Source of the DNA: Nereida ignava
GTDB taxonomy: Bacteria; Pseudomonadota; Alphaproteobacteria; Rhodobacterales; Rhodobacteraceae
DNA: 64,000 nucleotides
Assembly (NCBI RefSeq): GCF_001049735.1
Contig: NZ_CVPC01000011.1
Coordinates: forward strand, 315 to 64,314
Direction of reading: 5' to 3'
Below, in pieces: positions 54,506 through 64,000 of the stretch; the first letter of the stretch is position 1; each line of letters begins with the position of its first letter. A model generated the notes under the pieces. It was not told the origin of the DNA. It did not search any database and worked only from the letters and a program-made list of their open reading frames with translations. The position numbers and the translations under genes are program-made.

Positions 54506-56827
54506 TTAGTCTGCGGTCAGAAGAGGCGGCTTTTTACTGCCAATCTGCGCTTTCGCGGGCTCTTCGATGCGAATGTCCAACTCGCCTTTCTTGACGCCAA
54601 CTTTCACGACGCCGCCTTTCAGCAGCTTGCCAAACAGCAACTCCTCGGCGAGGGGCTTTTTGATGTGCTCTTGGATCACACGGCCAAGCGGACGCGCGCC
54701 CATCTTTTCATCATAGCCCTTGTCGCCCAACCATTCAGCCGCCGCGGAGGTCAACTCAATCGTCACGTTGCGGTCCATCAGCTGTGCCTCAAGTTGCAGC
54801 ACAAACTTCTCAACCACTTGGCTAATCACTTCTTTGCCAAGCGGCGCGAAGGCCACTACCGCGTCAAGGCGGTTGCGGAATTCAGGCGTAAACATCCGTT
54901 CAATTGCTGCGGTGTCCTCACCCTCGCGGCGATCACGACCAAAGCCCATAGGCGCGCGCGCCTGATCTGACGCACCCGCGTTGGATGTCATGATCAAGAT
55001 CACGTTGCGGAAGTCTGTTGCGCGGCCGTTATGGTCAGTCAATTTGCCGTGATCCATGACCTGTAGCAAAATGTTGAACACATCGGGGTGCGCTTTTTCG
55101 ATCTCATCAAGCAGCAACACGCAGTGCGGGTTCTGATCCACGCCATCTGTCAGCATGCCGCCCTGATCGAAGCCCACGTATCCTGGAGGCGCGCCGATAA
55201 GGCGGGAAATCGCGTGTTTCTCCATGTACTCAGACATGTCAAAGCGCAGCATCTCAACACCTAGGGTATCTGCCAATTGGCGTGCAACTTCGGTTTTACC
55301 AACGCCCGTTGGACCCGCAAAGAGATAGTTACCAATGGGCTTTTCAGGCTCGCGCAGACCCGCACGGGCCAGTTTAATTGCCGACGAAAGCGCCTCGATC
55401 GCGGGATCTTGGCCGAAGACAACGCGTTTCAGCGATGTCTCGAGATCTTTCAGCACTTCTGCGTCGTCCTTGCTGACGTTCTTTGGCGGGATGCGCGCGA
55501 TCTTGGCCACAACGGCCTCAATCTCTTTGGCGCCAATGGTTTTGCGCTTTTTGCTTTCCGCCAACAAGTGCTGTGCCGCACCCGCTTCATCAATCACATC
55601 AATCGCCTTATCGGGCAGTTTGCGGTCATTAATATAGCGCGCAGACAGCTCCACGGCTGATTTGATCGCCTCGGATGTGTATTTGATGGCGTGGTGATCC
55701 TCGAAGTATGGCTTGATGCCCTTCAGGATTTTGATCGCATCTTCCACGCTCGGCTCGTTCACATCGATTTTCTGGAACCGGCGCGACAAAGCGCGGTCCT
55801 TTTCAAAGTGCTGACGGAATTCTTTATAGGTCGTTGATCCCATGCAGCGCAATTTGCCGCCTGCAAGCGCAGGTTTCAGCAAGTTTGACGCATCCATCGC
55901 ACCGCCCGAGGTCGCGCCCGCACCGATAATTGTGTGGATCTCATCGATAAACAGCACTGCGTCATCGTGATCTTCCAGCTCGCTCATCACGGCTTTCAGA
56001 CGCTCTTCAAAGTCGCCACGGTAGCGTGTGCCCGCAAGCAGCGCGCCCATATCAAGTGAATAGATAATCGTGTTCGACAACACATCTGGTGTCTCACCGC
56101 TGACAATCTTATAGGCCAAGCCCTCTGCAATGGCCGTTTTACCAACGCCCGGGTCACCCACCAACAGCGGGTTGTTCTTGCGGCGACGGCACAACACCTG
56201 AATGCAGCGCTCGACTTCGTGGGCGCGTCCGATCAGCGGATCAACATCGCCTTTGCGCGACTTCACGTTTAAATCCACGCAGTATTTATCAAGCGCACTT
56301 TCTTTGGTGTCGCCATCTGTGACGCCTTGGGCTTCTTCTTCCAAATCGGTCGAGCCTTTGGGACCGCGGTCCTCGCCGTAGGCGGGGTCTTTTGCAACAC
56401 CGTGTGCGATGAAGTTCACCGCGTCGTAGCGTGTCATGTCCTGGGCCTGCAGGAAGTAGGCTGCGTTGCTTTCGCGTTCTGCAAAAATCGCCACCAAAAC
56501 ATTGGCGCCTGTCACTTCGGTGCGGCCCGATGATTGCACATGGATCGCCGCGCGCTGGATCACCCGCTGAAACGCGGCTGTCGGCACGGCCTCGGACCCT
56601 TCAACGTCTGTGACAAGGGTCGACAGGTCGTCGTCAATAAAATCGGTGAGCGTTTTGCTCAGCGCTTCGAGGTCCACACTGCACGCTTTCATGACCTTCG
56701 CGGCGTCCGGCTCGTCCACAAGTGCCAACAACAAGTGCTCAAGGGTGGCCAACTCGTGGTTGTTCGCGTTGGCCGTGGCCAGCGCCTGATGGATTGCTTG
56801 CTCAAGAGAGGTCGAAAATGATGGCAC
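54506..56827 (-). CDS. clpA: ATP-dependent Clp protease ATP-binding subunit ClpA
   Basis: A 773-residue AAA+ unfoldase for ClpP. The N-domain (about 1-145, PSFSTSLEQAIHQALA) binds adaptors; the first AAA module has Walker A GDPGVGKTAIAEGLA (near 220) and VLFIDEIHT; the second has GPTGVGKTEVARQLA (near 500) and LLLDEIEKAHPDV. GTG at 56827 behind AAAGGA restores the usual N-terminus, excluding the upstream reading frame. No clpS is found in the window. Confidence 0.95.
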   Translation of the reverse strand: MPSFSTSLEQAIHQALATANANNHELATLEHLLLALVDEPDAAKVMKACSVDLEALSKTLTDFIDDDLSTLVTDVEGSEAVPTAAFQRVIQRAAIHVQSSGRTEVTGANVLVAIFAERESNAAYFLQAQDMTRYDAVNFIAHGVAKDPAYGEDRGPKGSTDLEEEAQGVTDGDTKESALDKYCVDLNVKSRKGDVDPLIGRAHEVERCIQVLCRRRKNNPLLVGDPGVGKTAIAEGLAYKIVSGETPDVLSNTIIYSLDMGALLAGTRYRGDFEERLKAVMSELEDHDDAVLFIDEIHTIIGAGATSGGAMDASNLLKPALAGGKLRCMGSTTYKEFRQHFEKDRALSRRFQKIDVNEPSVEDAIKILKGIKPYFEDHHAIKYTSEAIKSAVELSARYINDRKLPDKAIDVIDEAGAAQHLLAESKKRKTIGAKEIEAVVAKIARIPPKNVSKDDAEVLKDLETSLKRVVFGQDPAIEALSSAIKLARAGLREPEKPIGNYLFAGPTGVGKTEVARQLADTLGVEMLRFDMSEYMEKHAISRLIGAPPGYVGFDQGGMLTDGVDQNPHCVLLLDEIEKAHPDVFNILLQVMDHGKLTDHNGRATDFRNVILIMTSNAGASDQARAPMGFGRDRREGEDTAAIERMFTPEFRNRLDAVVAFAPLGKEVISQVVEKFVLQLEAQLMDRNVTIELTSAAAEWLGDKGYDEKMGARPLGRVIQEHIKKPLAEELLFGKLLKGGVVKVGVKKGELDIRIEEPAKAQIGSKKPPLLTAD

Positions 56828-57074
56828 GTTAGTGTCCTTTCGGTCTTCTAGGGCCAGACTGGATACGTCGGGAATACGCGCACCCACATCTTGCCGTGGC
56901 CTAATACTGTTAAAGTTCGCTTGATTTTACGAACCTTCAAGGAGTTTCTTTCACTTTTTGCTTAGATTTCACGAAATTTACTGAAATCGGCACGATTTGG
57001 GGGCAATTCGTCAGCCGGGCACAGCCCAAAGCAGTGCTCCGCGAAAAACCAAGTGGGTTAACGGGGTGGGGTGG

Positions 57075-57848
57075 TTAAAAGTTATCTTTGCGTTGGCGCA
57101 CTTCTGCAAAGACGTCCGCCGCTGCTGCTCCACTCATATTTATGGCGCGGGCCAAGACTTGCAAGTCTGCGCGCAGATATGGGTTGGTCTCTTTTTCCTC
57201 ACTTAAACGTGATGGCACGGTGGGCAGTCCCTTTGCACGCTTTGCACCTACCCGTTCGGCAAGGGCGTGAAGCGCTTCGTTTTCGGGCTCAATGGTCAGG
57301 GCAAAAGCCAGATTGGCTTGCGTATATTCATGGCCCGAACAAACCCATGTGTGATCTGGAAGTGCGCGCAGGCGTTGCATGCTGTCCCACATCTGCGCGG
57401 GCGTTCCTTCAAACAGACGTCCACAGCCCAATGTCATTAAGCTATCGGCAGTAAAGACGCATTCAGCGTCCGGTGCGTGAATGGCGATGTGCCCCACCGT
57501 GTGACCGGGGACATCAATGATGTGACACGGCGTGTCAGACAACATGATCTCTGCGCCCGCGTTAACGGCAATATCAAGGGGTGGCAGGCGGTGCGCATCA
57601 GCGGCGTTGCCCACTACTTTACTGCCAAAGGCGGCTACCAGCTCGGCCAGCCCGTCCACATGATCGTTGTGGTGGTGTGTGATCACAATATGCTCAAGCC
57701 CCCACCCACGGTCTTTCAAGACAGTCATAATGGGCGCGGCTTCGGGCGCATCAATAAGCGTGGTGCTGCCGGTGACGGCATTATGGATCAAAAACGCATA
57801 GTTATCATTGACGCGAAACACGCTTGGGTCGACCCGCGTGTGGATCAT
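57075..57848 (-). CDS. gloB: Hydroxyacylglutathione hydrolase (glyoxalase II)
   Basis: A 257-residue metallo-beta-lactamase-fold enzyme that frees D-lactate from S-lactoylglutathione in methylglyoxal removal. THHHNDHVDG is the zinc motif, with later ligands in VPGHTVGHIAIH, FTADSLMTLGCGRLFEGTPAQM and CSGHEYTQ. ATG 57848 behind GGAGG gives a start in line with the family; longer frames lack such a site. Divergent from the methyltransferase gene. Confidence 0.9.
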   Translation of the reverse strand: MIHTRVDPSVFRVNDNYAFLIHNAVTGSTTLIDAPEAAPIMTVLKDRGWGLEHIVITHHHNDHVDGLAELVAAFGSKVVGNAADAHRLPPLDIAVNAGAEIMLSDTPCHIIDVPGHTVGHIAIHAPDAECVFTADSLMTLGCGRLFEGTPAQMWDSMQRLRALPDHTWVCSGHEYTQANLAFALTIEPENEALHALAERVGAKRAKGLPTVPSRLSEEKETNPYLRADLQVLARAINMSGAAAADVFAEVRQRKDNF

Positions 57849-58001
57849 CACAACCTCCAACGCGCCGCGTGTGGTGACATGAAAAGCGATTTCGTTGGAT
57901 GGCTGGTTTTTGGTCATAATATCTGTAACTCTCGCAGGTAGCTTATTCGTGAGGGCAGGGCCGCTGGTCTGTCTAACGTATCTTTCAGAGGCCGCGCTGC
58001 A

Positions 58002-58748
58002 ATGCATTTAGACGTGCTTGATCTGAAAACCTTTTATTACCGCAGCCAGTTGGGGCGCGCGGCGCAGGCCGCTGTGCGTGGCAAGCTGCTCCAAATGTGG
58101 CCCGAGGCCGAACGTCAAACTGTTGTGGGCTTTGGTTTTGCGGTGCCCTTGTTGCGTCCGTATCTGGCGGATGCGCGCCGCGTGATTGGCCTGATGCCCG
58201 GCCCGCAAGGGGTGATGGCGTGGCCTGCGGGCATGCCTAATGTATCTGTGCTGTGTGACGAAACGGCTTGGCCCTTGGATACGGGTGTTGCCGATAAGCT
58301 GGTAATGATGCACGGGCTTGAAACATCCGAACGTCCGTCAGAATTGCTCCAAGAAGCGCACCGCGTGTTGGGGCCGGGGGGGCGGATGATCTTGGTGGTG
58401 CCCAATCGTGCGGGGCTTTGGTCGCGCCGTGACCGCACACCGTTCGGCTATGGGCGTCCCTACACGCTTGGTCAACTTGAGGCGCAGGTCAAACAGCACG
58501 GCTTTGTGCCAGAGCGTCACCTGACTACTCTTTACCAACCACCGTCGGCAAAACGGGTCTGGCGCAAGACAGCGCCCGTGTTTGAGCGCATCGGAAGTCA
58601 GATGCCCGTGGGCATGGCAGGCGGGGCGATCATGTTGGAGGTCTCAAAGCAGGTTTATGCACCGCGCGGCACGGCCACAAAAGACAAAGTGAAATCGCGC
58701 CTCAAGGCGTTAGATGGAATCGCTCGACCCGTCCCGAAGCCCGTATAA
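58002..58748 (+). CDS. SAM-dependent methyltransferase (class I-like)
   Basis: A 248-residue protein with a Rossmann-type core. [21 protein letters not shown] matches motif [21 protein letters not shown] motif II-III, and [19 protein letters not shown] motif IV-V, as in Methyltransf_11-like proteins. Motif I is weak (GFGFAVP). Substrate unknown. It sits beside gloB, divergent. Confidence 0.8.
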   Translation: MHLDVLDLKTFYYRSQLGRAAQAAVRGKLLQMWPEAERQTVVGFGFAVPLLRPYLADARRVIGLMPGPQGVMAWPAGMPNVSVLCDETAWPLDTGVADKLVMMHGLETSERPSELLQEAHRVLGPGGRMILVVPNRAGLWSRRDRTPFGYGRPYTLGQLEAQVKQHGFVPERHLTTLYQPPSAKRVWRKTAPVFERIGSQMPVGMAGGAIMLEVSKQVYAPRGTATKDKVKSRLKALDGIARPVPKPV

Positions 58749-59043
58749 ACGACTTTGCGGCGTCGGATGCCGACAAATTCTGGCCCGAACTACCCAAAAA
58801 CACCGATAAATCCGCTAAAATGTTAACGCGAACATTAGCCGCAGGGGTGCCGTCTTTGGCTAAGTTATTGAAATATATAGATATGCTTGTTTTTCATTGA
58901 TCGCCGAGAGGTGTTGCGAGGTGTGAGAGGCTCTGCTATCCCCCCCCTTGATTTCTGGGTGTGCCACACGGTGCGCCATCAATCGCTGCCTGGGGTGTGG
59001 AGCTTCCACCGAATAGGCGGCCTAAGACATCGGAAGGGTGGAC
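58749..59043. other. Intergenic region upstream of the atp operon
   Basis: No gene is seen. It holds the promoter region of atpHAGDC: an AT-rich patch at about 58862-58895 (GAAATATATAGATATGC) that could include a promoter, and a run of eight C at 58940-58947 in what would be the leader. Confidence 0.4.
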
Positions 59044-59601
59044 GTGTCAGAACCAGCTTCGATCTCAATGGGTATTGCAGACCGCTATGCCACGGCAGTT
59101 TTTGAAATTGCCAAAGAGGGTAAGAAAGTTAAAGCACTCGAAACCGACCTTGCATCGCTGACAGATGCGCTGGCGGTAGACGACTTTAGCAACCTTATCT
59201 CCTCGCCCATGATCAGCCGCGAAGAGCAGGCAGGCGCCATTGTTGCCCTTGCCAAGAAAATGAAATTGTCTCCAACAGTGTCCAACACGTTGAACTTGAT
59301 GGCCACTAAGCGCCGTTTGTTCGTGTTGCCACAATTGGTGACCCGCCTGCGCGAAATCATCGCGCAAGACAAAGGCGAAGTGACCGCCGAGGTTGTTACA
59401 GCGAAAGCTTTGACAAAAACCCAAGCGGACAAACTTGCGAAAACGCTGAAAGCCAGCGTTGGTAAGACTGTCACACTCAATGCGACCGTTGATGAAAGCC
59501 TCATCGGCGGTCTTGTCGTTAAAGTGGGCTCGAAGATGATCGACACGTCGGTCAAATCCAAGCTCGATGCACTCCAAAACTCCATGAAAGAGGTCGGATA
59601 A
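59044..59601 (+). CDS. atpH: ATP synthase F1 subunit delta
   Basis: A 185-residue OSCP-type subunit that joins the F1 head to the peripheral stalk. [20 protein letters not shown] at the start and [21 protein letters not shown] at the end are diagnostic. GTG at 59044 is chosen, with GGAAGG six bases upstream; another in-frame GTG lies six bases earlier. First gene of the F1 operon. Confidence 0.93.
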   Translation: MSEPASISMGIADRYATAVFEIAKEGKKVKALETDLASLTDALAVDDFSNLISSPMISREEQAGAIVALAKKMKLSPTVSNTLNLMATKRRLFVLPQLVTRLREIIAQDKGEVTAEVVTAKALTKTQADKLAKTLKASVGKTVTLNATVDESLIGGLVVKVGSKMIDTSVKSKLDALQNSMKEVG

Positions 59602-61137
59602 ATGGGTATCCAAGCTGCAGAAATCTCTGCGATCCTGAAGGACCAGATCAAGAACTTTGGTCAAGAAGCAGAAGTGGCCGAAGTTGGCCGTGTTCTTTCC
59701 GTAGGTGACGGTATTGCCCGCGTCTATGGTCTGGACAACGTTCAATCCGGTGAGATGGTTGAATTCCCAGGTAACATCATGGGGATGGCTCTGAACCTTG
59801 AAGCAGACAACGTTGGTGTTGTTATCTTCGGTTCTGACCGTGACATTAAAGAAGGCGACACTGTTAAGCGCACAAAGTCCATCGTGGACGTGCCTGCTGG
59901 TGACGCACTGCTTGGCCGCGTTGTTGACGCGCTTGGCAATCCACTTGACGGCAAAGGCCCGATCAAAGGCTCTGAGCGCCGCGTCGCGGACGTAAAAGCG
60001 CCTGGCATTATCCCACGTAAATCAGTTCACGAGCCAATGGCGACTGGTCTGAAATCCGTGGACGCGATGATCCCGATCGGCCGTGGCCAGCGCGAGCTGA
60101 TCATTGGTGACCGTCAGACAGGTAAAACAGCTGTCGCTCTCGACGCTGTTCTGAACCAAAAAGTTTACAACGACGCCGCAAAAGACGACAGCGAGAAGCT
60201 TTTCTGCATCTACGTTGCTGTTGGTCAAAAGCGTTCAACAGTTGCTCAGCTTGTTAAGAAGCTCGAAGAAACTGGTGCGATCGAATATTCTATCGTTGTT
60301 GCGTCAACTGCGTCCGAGCCTGCTCCAATGCAGTTCCTTGCACCATATGCTGCGACTGCGATGGCAGAATACTTCCGTGACAACGGCAAGCACGCGCTGA
60401 TCATCTATGATGATTTGTCCAAGCAAGCTGTGTCATACCGTCAAATGTCACTTCTTCTTCGCCGTCCACCAGGACGTGAAGCGTACCCAGGTGACGTTTT
60501 CTACCTTCACTCCCGTCTGCTCGAGCGTTCATGCAAATTGAACGAAGACAACGGTTCCGGTTCTTTGACGGCGCTGCCGATCATTGAAACCCAAGGTGGT
60601 GACGTTTCTGCGTTTATTCCAACCAACGTGATTTCCATCACCGACGGTCAAATCTTCCTTGAAACAGACTTGTTCTTCCAAGGTATCCGCCCTGCGGTTA
60701 ACACCGGTCTTTCCGTGTCTCGTGTTGGTTCATCTGCGCAAACAAACGCAATGAAATCAGTTGCTGGTCCGGTTAAACTCGAGCTTGCTCAGTACCGTGA
60801 GATGGCAGCCTTCGCACAGTTCGGTTCCGATCTGGATGCGGCCACACAGCAGTTGCTGAACCGTGGTGCACGCCTGACCGAGCTGATGAAGCAACCACAG
60901 TACGCACCTTTGACGAACGCCGAAATCGTCTGCGTCATCTTCGCGGGTACCAAAGGCTACCTCGATAAAGTTGCTGTCAAAGATGTTGGTCGTTACGAGG
61001 CAGGCCTTTTGGCTTACCTGCGCAGCGAAAAAGCTGACTTGCTGGATTGGATCACAAAAGAAGATCCAAAAATCAAAGGTGAAGCTGCGGACAAAATCAG
61101 CGCCGCACTCGACGCTTACGCCGCTGACTTCGCTTAA
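59602..61137 (+). CDS. atpA: ATP synthase F1 subunit alpha
   Basis: A 511-residue nucleotide-binding subunit of F1. Walker [14 protein letters not shown] near 170, [27 protein letters not shown] motif, and the alpha signature [14 protein letters not shown] near 365. Directly after atpH. Confidence 0.97.
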   Translation: MGIQAAEISAILKDQIKNFGQEAEVAEVGRVLSVGDGIARVYGLDNVQSGEMVEFPGNIMGMALNLEADNVGVVIFGSDRDIKEGDTVKRTKSIVDVPAGDALLGRVVDALGNPLDGKGPIKGSERRVADVKAPGIIPRKSVHEPMATGLKSVDAMIPIGRGQRELIIGDRQTGKTAVALDAVLNQKVYNDAAKDDSEKLFCIYVAVGQKRSTVAQLVKKLEETGAIEYSIVVASTASEPAPMQFLAPYAATAMAEYFRDNGKHALIIYDDLSKQAVSYRQMSLLLRRPPGREAYPGDVFYLHSRLLERSCKLNEDNGSGSLTALPIIETQGGDVSAFIPTNVISITDGQIFLETDLFFQGIRPAVNTGLSVSRVGSSAQTNAMKSVAGPVKLELAQYREMAAFAQFGSDLDAATQQLLNRGARLTELMKQPQYAPLTNAEIVCVIFAGTKGYLDKVAVKDVGRYEAGLLAYLRSEKADLLDWITKEDPKIKGEAADKISAALDAYAADFA

Positions 61138-61151
61138 GGAGAGACAAGGCA

Positions 61152-62030
61152 ATGCCAAGTCTTAAGGACCTTAAAAACAGGATCGAGTCGGTCAAATCGA
61201 CCCGCAAGATCACAAAGGCTATGCAAATGGTGGCCGCCGCAAAACTGCGGCGGGCCCAAGAAGCAGCCGAAGCCTCGCGCCCCTACACAGAACGGTTTAA
61301 CGCCGTGATGGCAGGGCTCGCGGCATCCGTGGGTGGCTCTGATAGTGCGCCCAAGCTGCTGTCTGGCACCGGAAGCGATCAAACCCACCTGCTGGTGGTG
61401 ATGACGGCTGAACGTGGCCTGTGCGGTGGATTTAACGGCAACATCTCAAAACTGGCGCGCGGTCACGCACAAAAGCTGGTTGCTGAGGGCAAAACCGTTA
61501 AAATCCTGACCGTTGGTAAAAAAGGGCGTGACGCTCTGAAACGCGATTTGGGTGATCACTTCGTGGGCCACGTTGACTTGTCTGAAGTCAAACGCGTGGG
61601 CTACGGCGATGCTCAAGGTGTTGCACAAGACATTCTGACACGCTTTGACGCGGGTGAGTTTGACGTTGCAACGATCTTCTTCGCGGAATTCCAAAACGTC
61701 GTCACACAAATCCCTACGGCGCAACAAATCATCCCCGCTTCTTTTGATGCAGCGGATGAGGCGGGCGGCGATGCAACGCTCTATGACTACGAACCTTCAG
61801 AAGAAGCCATCTTGGCCGACCTTCTGCCTCGTGGTGTGGCAACTGCTATTTTCAGCGCTTTGCTGGAAAATGGCGCGTCAGAGCAAGGTGCGCGGATGTC
61901 CGCAATGGACAACGCAACCCGCAACGCCGGCGAGATGATCGACAAACTGACCATTCAGTTCAACCGATCACGCCAAGCTGTGATTACCAATGAATTGATC
62001 GAAATTATTTCGGGCGCGGAAGCGCTCTAA
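61152..62030 (+). CDS. atpG: ATP synthase F1 subunit gamma
   Basis: A 292-residue central-stalk subunit. [20 protein letters not shown] at the start ([20 protein letters not shown]) and [19 protein letters not shown] with [19 protein letters not shown] at the end are the two conserved coiled-coil helices. AGGAG precedes the start. Confidence 0.96.
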   Translation: MPSLKDLKNRIESVKSTRKITKAMQMVAAAKLRRAQEAAEASRPYTERFNAVMAGLAASVGGSDSAPKLLSGTGSDQTHLLVVMTAERGLCGGFNGNISKLARGHAQKLVAEGKTVKILTVGKKGRDALKRDLGDHFVGHVDLSEVKRVGYGDAQGVAQDILTRFDAGEFDVATIFFAEFQNVVTQIPTAQQIIPASFDAADEAGGDATLYDYEPSEEAILADLLPRGVATAIFSALLENGASEQGARMSAMDNATRNAGEMIDKLTIQFNRSRQAVITNELIEIISGAEAL

Positions 62031-63473
<1,443 letters not shown>

Positions 63474-63476
63474 GAT

Positions 63477-63884
63477 ATGGCAGACACCATGCAATTCGAC
63501 CTGGTCAGCCCCGAACGTCGCCTCGCGTCGTTCGGTGTGACCGAGGTCCAGATCCCAGGTGCGGATGGGGACATGACGGTTATGGCCGATCACGCCTCAA
63601 CCATCACCTCTCTGCGCCCCGGTGTTCTGACAGCCACGGGTCCCGAAGGGACGCGCCAATACCTCGTGACTGGCGGTTTCGCCGAGATTTCACCCAACGG
63701 CACATCCGTGCTGGCGGAACGTGCGATCTTGCGTGAGGACGTCACACAAGCAGACATCGACGGCATGGTTGCAGACGCAACTGCGGCCCGCGACGCTGCT
63801 GGCCCGGATGCAACTGATGCTGCTGCCAAAACACTGGCAGACATCATTGCAATGGGTGGCGAGATCGGCATCACGGCAAGCTGA
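63477..63884 (+). CDS. atpC: ATP synthase F1 subunit epsilon
   Basis: A 135-residue stalk subunit. The N-terminal beta-barrel ([52 protein letters not shown]) is complete and the C-terminal helical part is short. Last gene of the F1 operon; the Fo genes are not in the window, as usual in this family, where they are separate. Confidence 0.95.
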   Translation: MADTMQFDLVSPERRLASFGVTEVQIPGADGDMTVMADHASTITSLRPGVLTATGPEGTRQYLVTGGFAEISPNGTSVLAERAILREDVTQADIDGMVADATAARDAAGPDATDAAAKTLADIIAMGGEIGITAS

Positions 63885-63907
63885 TCATACCGACGACAAA
63901 ATGATCA

Positions 63908-63942
63908 AAGGCCTCGCATTCGGTTGCGGGGCCTTTTTCGTT
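63908..63942 (+). terminator. Rho-independent terminator of the atp operon
   Basis: AGGCCTCGCA and TGCGGGGCCT pair (one G-T wobble) around a TTCGGT loop, followed by TTTTTCGTTTT. It lies 25 bases after the atpC stop. Confidence 0.85.
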
Positions 63943-64000
63943 TTCCTATTGTTTACCCATAGCCCGTATTTTCGGCGGACCAGCCGAACCCGTTAACGAA

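Noticed and set aside
56828-57074. Heat-shock (RpoH) promoter and GTTCG-N10-CGAAC repeat before clpA
   Set aside because: A CTTGAA is present on the minus strand but no matching -10 at proper distance, and the five-base arms are too short to stand out.
63901-63996. Short ORF after atpC (MIKGLAFGCGAFFVF)
   Set aside because: The bases form the atp operon terminator hairpin and T-run; there is no good ribosome binding site.

Overview
The window looks like chromosome of a marine alphaproteobacterium of the Rhodobacteraceae (Roseobacter group). Pointers are an RpoHII-type sigma factor behind an RpoE-type promoter, a CryB/FeS-type photolyase, the short HisG plus HisZ pair, an F1-only atpHAGDC operon, and many small families typical of the group (DUF1489, DUF2125, Hint_2, DUF3299). 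Genus and species cannot be read from the sequence. No rRNA, tRNA or CRISPR array was seen.

Bases 1-3140 form an AT-rich accessory segment. It holds two nested IS3-family elements (the inner one with a broken orfB), a small conserved gene, and a serine recombinase with a perfect inverted repeat upstream. It abuts the first ~35 codons of comM (3140-3244, minus strand), so a mobile segment has apparently cut comM, a gene known elsewhere as an island insertion target.

Bases 3326-24592 are mainly core genes: GST with a metal-site-like tail, a phosphatase plus cobU, rpoHII, coaBC, the cell-shape operon mreBCD-mrdA-rodA, leuA with a leucine-rich leader peptide and attenuator, an SDR-photolyase pair, a hydroxyacid dehydrogenase, and a dimethylglycine-dehydrogenase-like flavoenzyme. 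Bases 22672-24867 hold the most unusual unit: a small protein made of four ANKSPAF-type repeats, an uncharacterised (DUF6065-like) protein and an MFS transporter, in one apparent operon.

Bases 25148-29888 encode a BMP-type nucleoside ABC importer. Then follow dnaE, slyX, hisS-hisZ-hisG, a DUF1489 gene, B12-dependent nrdJ, an EamA exporter, and a ZrgABCDE-like zinc uptake cluster (41048-44712) with an inverted repeat in front. Next come a Hint-domain protein, rpsD, hisC-tyrC, DUF2125, ChaC, an ion-driven-motor-like pair (MotA/ExbB-like plus coiled-coil OmpA/MotB-like), an M23 peptidase-like protein, clpA, gloB, a methyltransferase, and the complete F1 ATP synthase operon with its terminator at the right edge.
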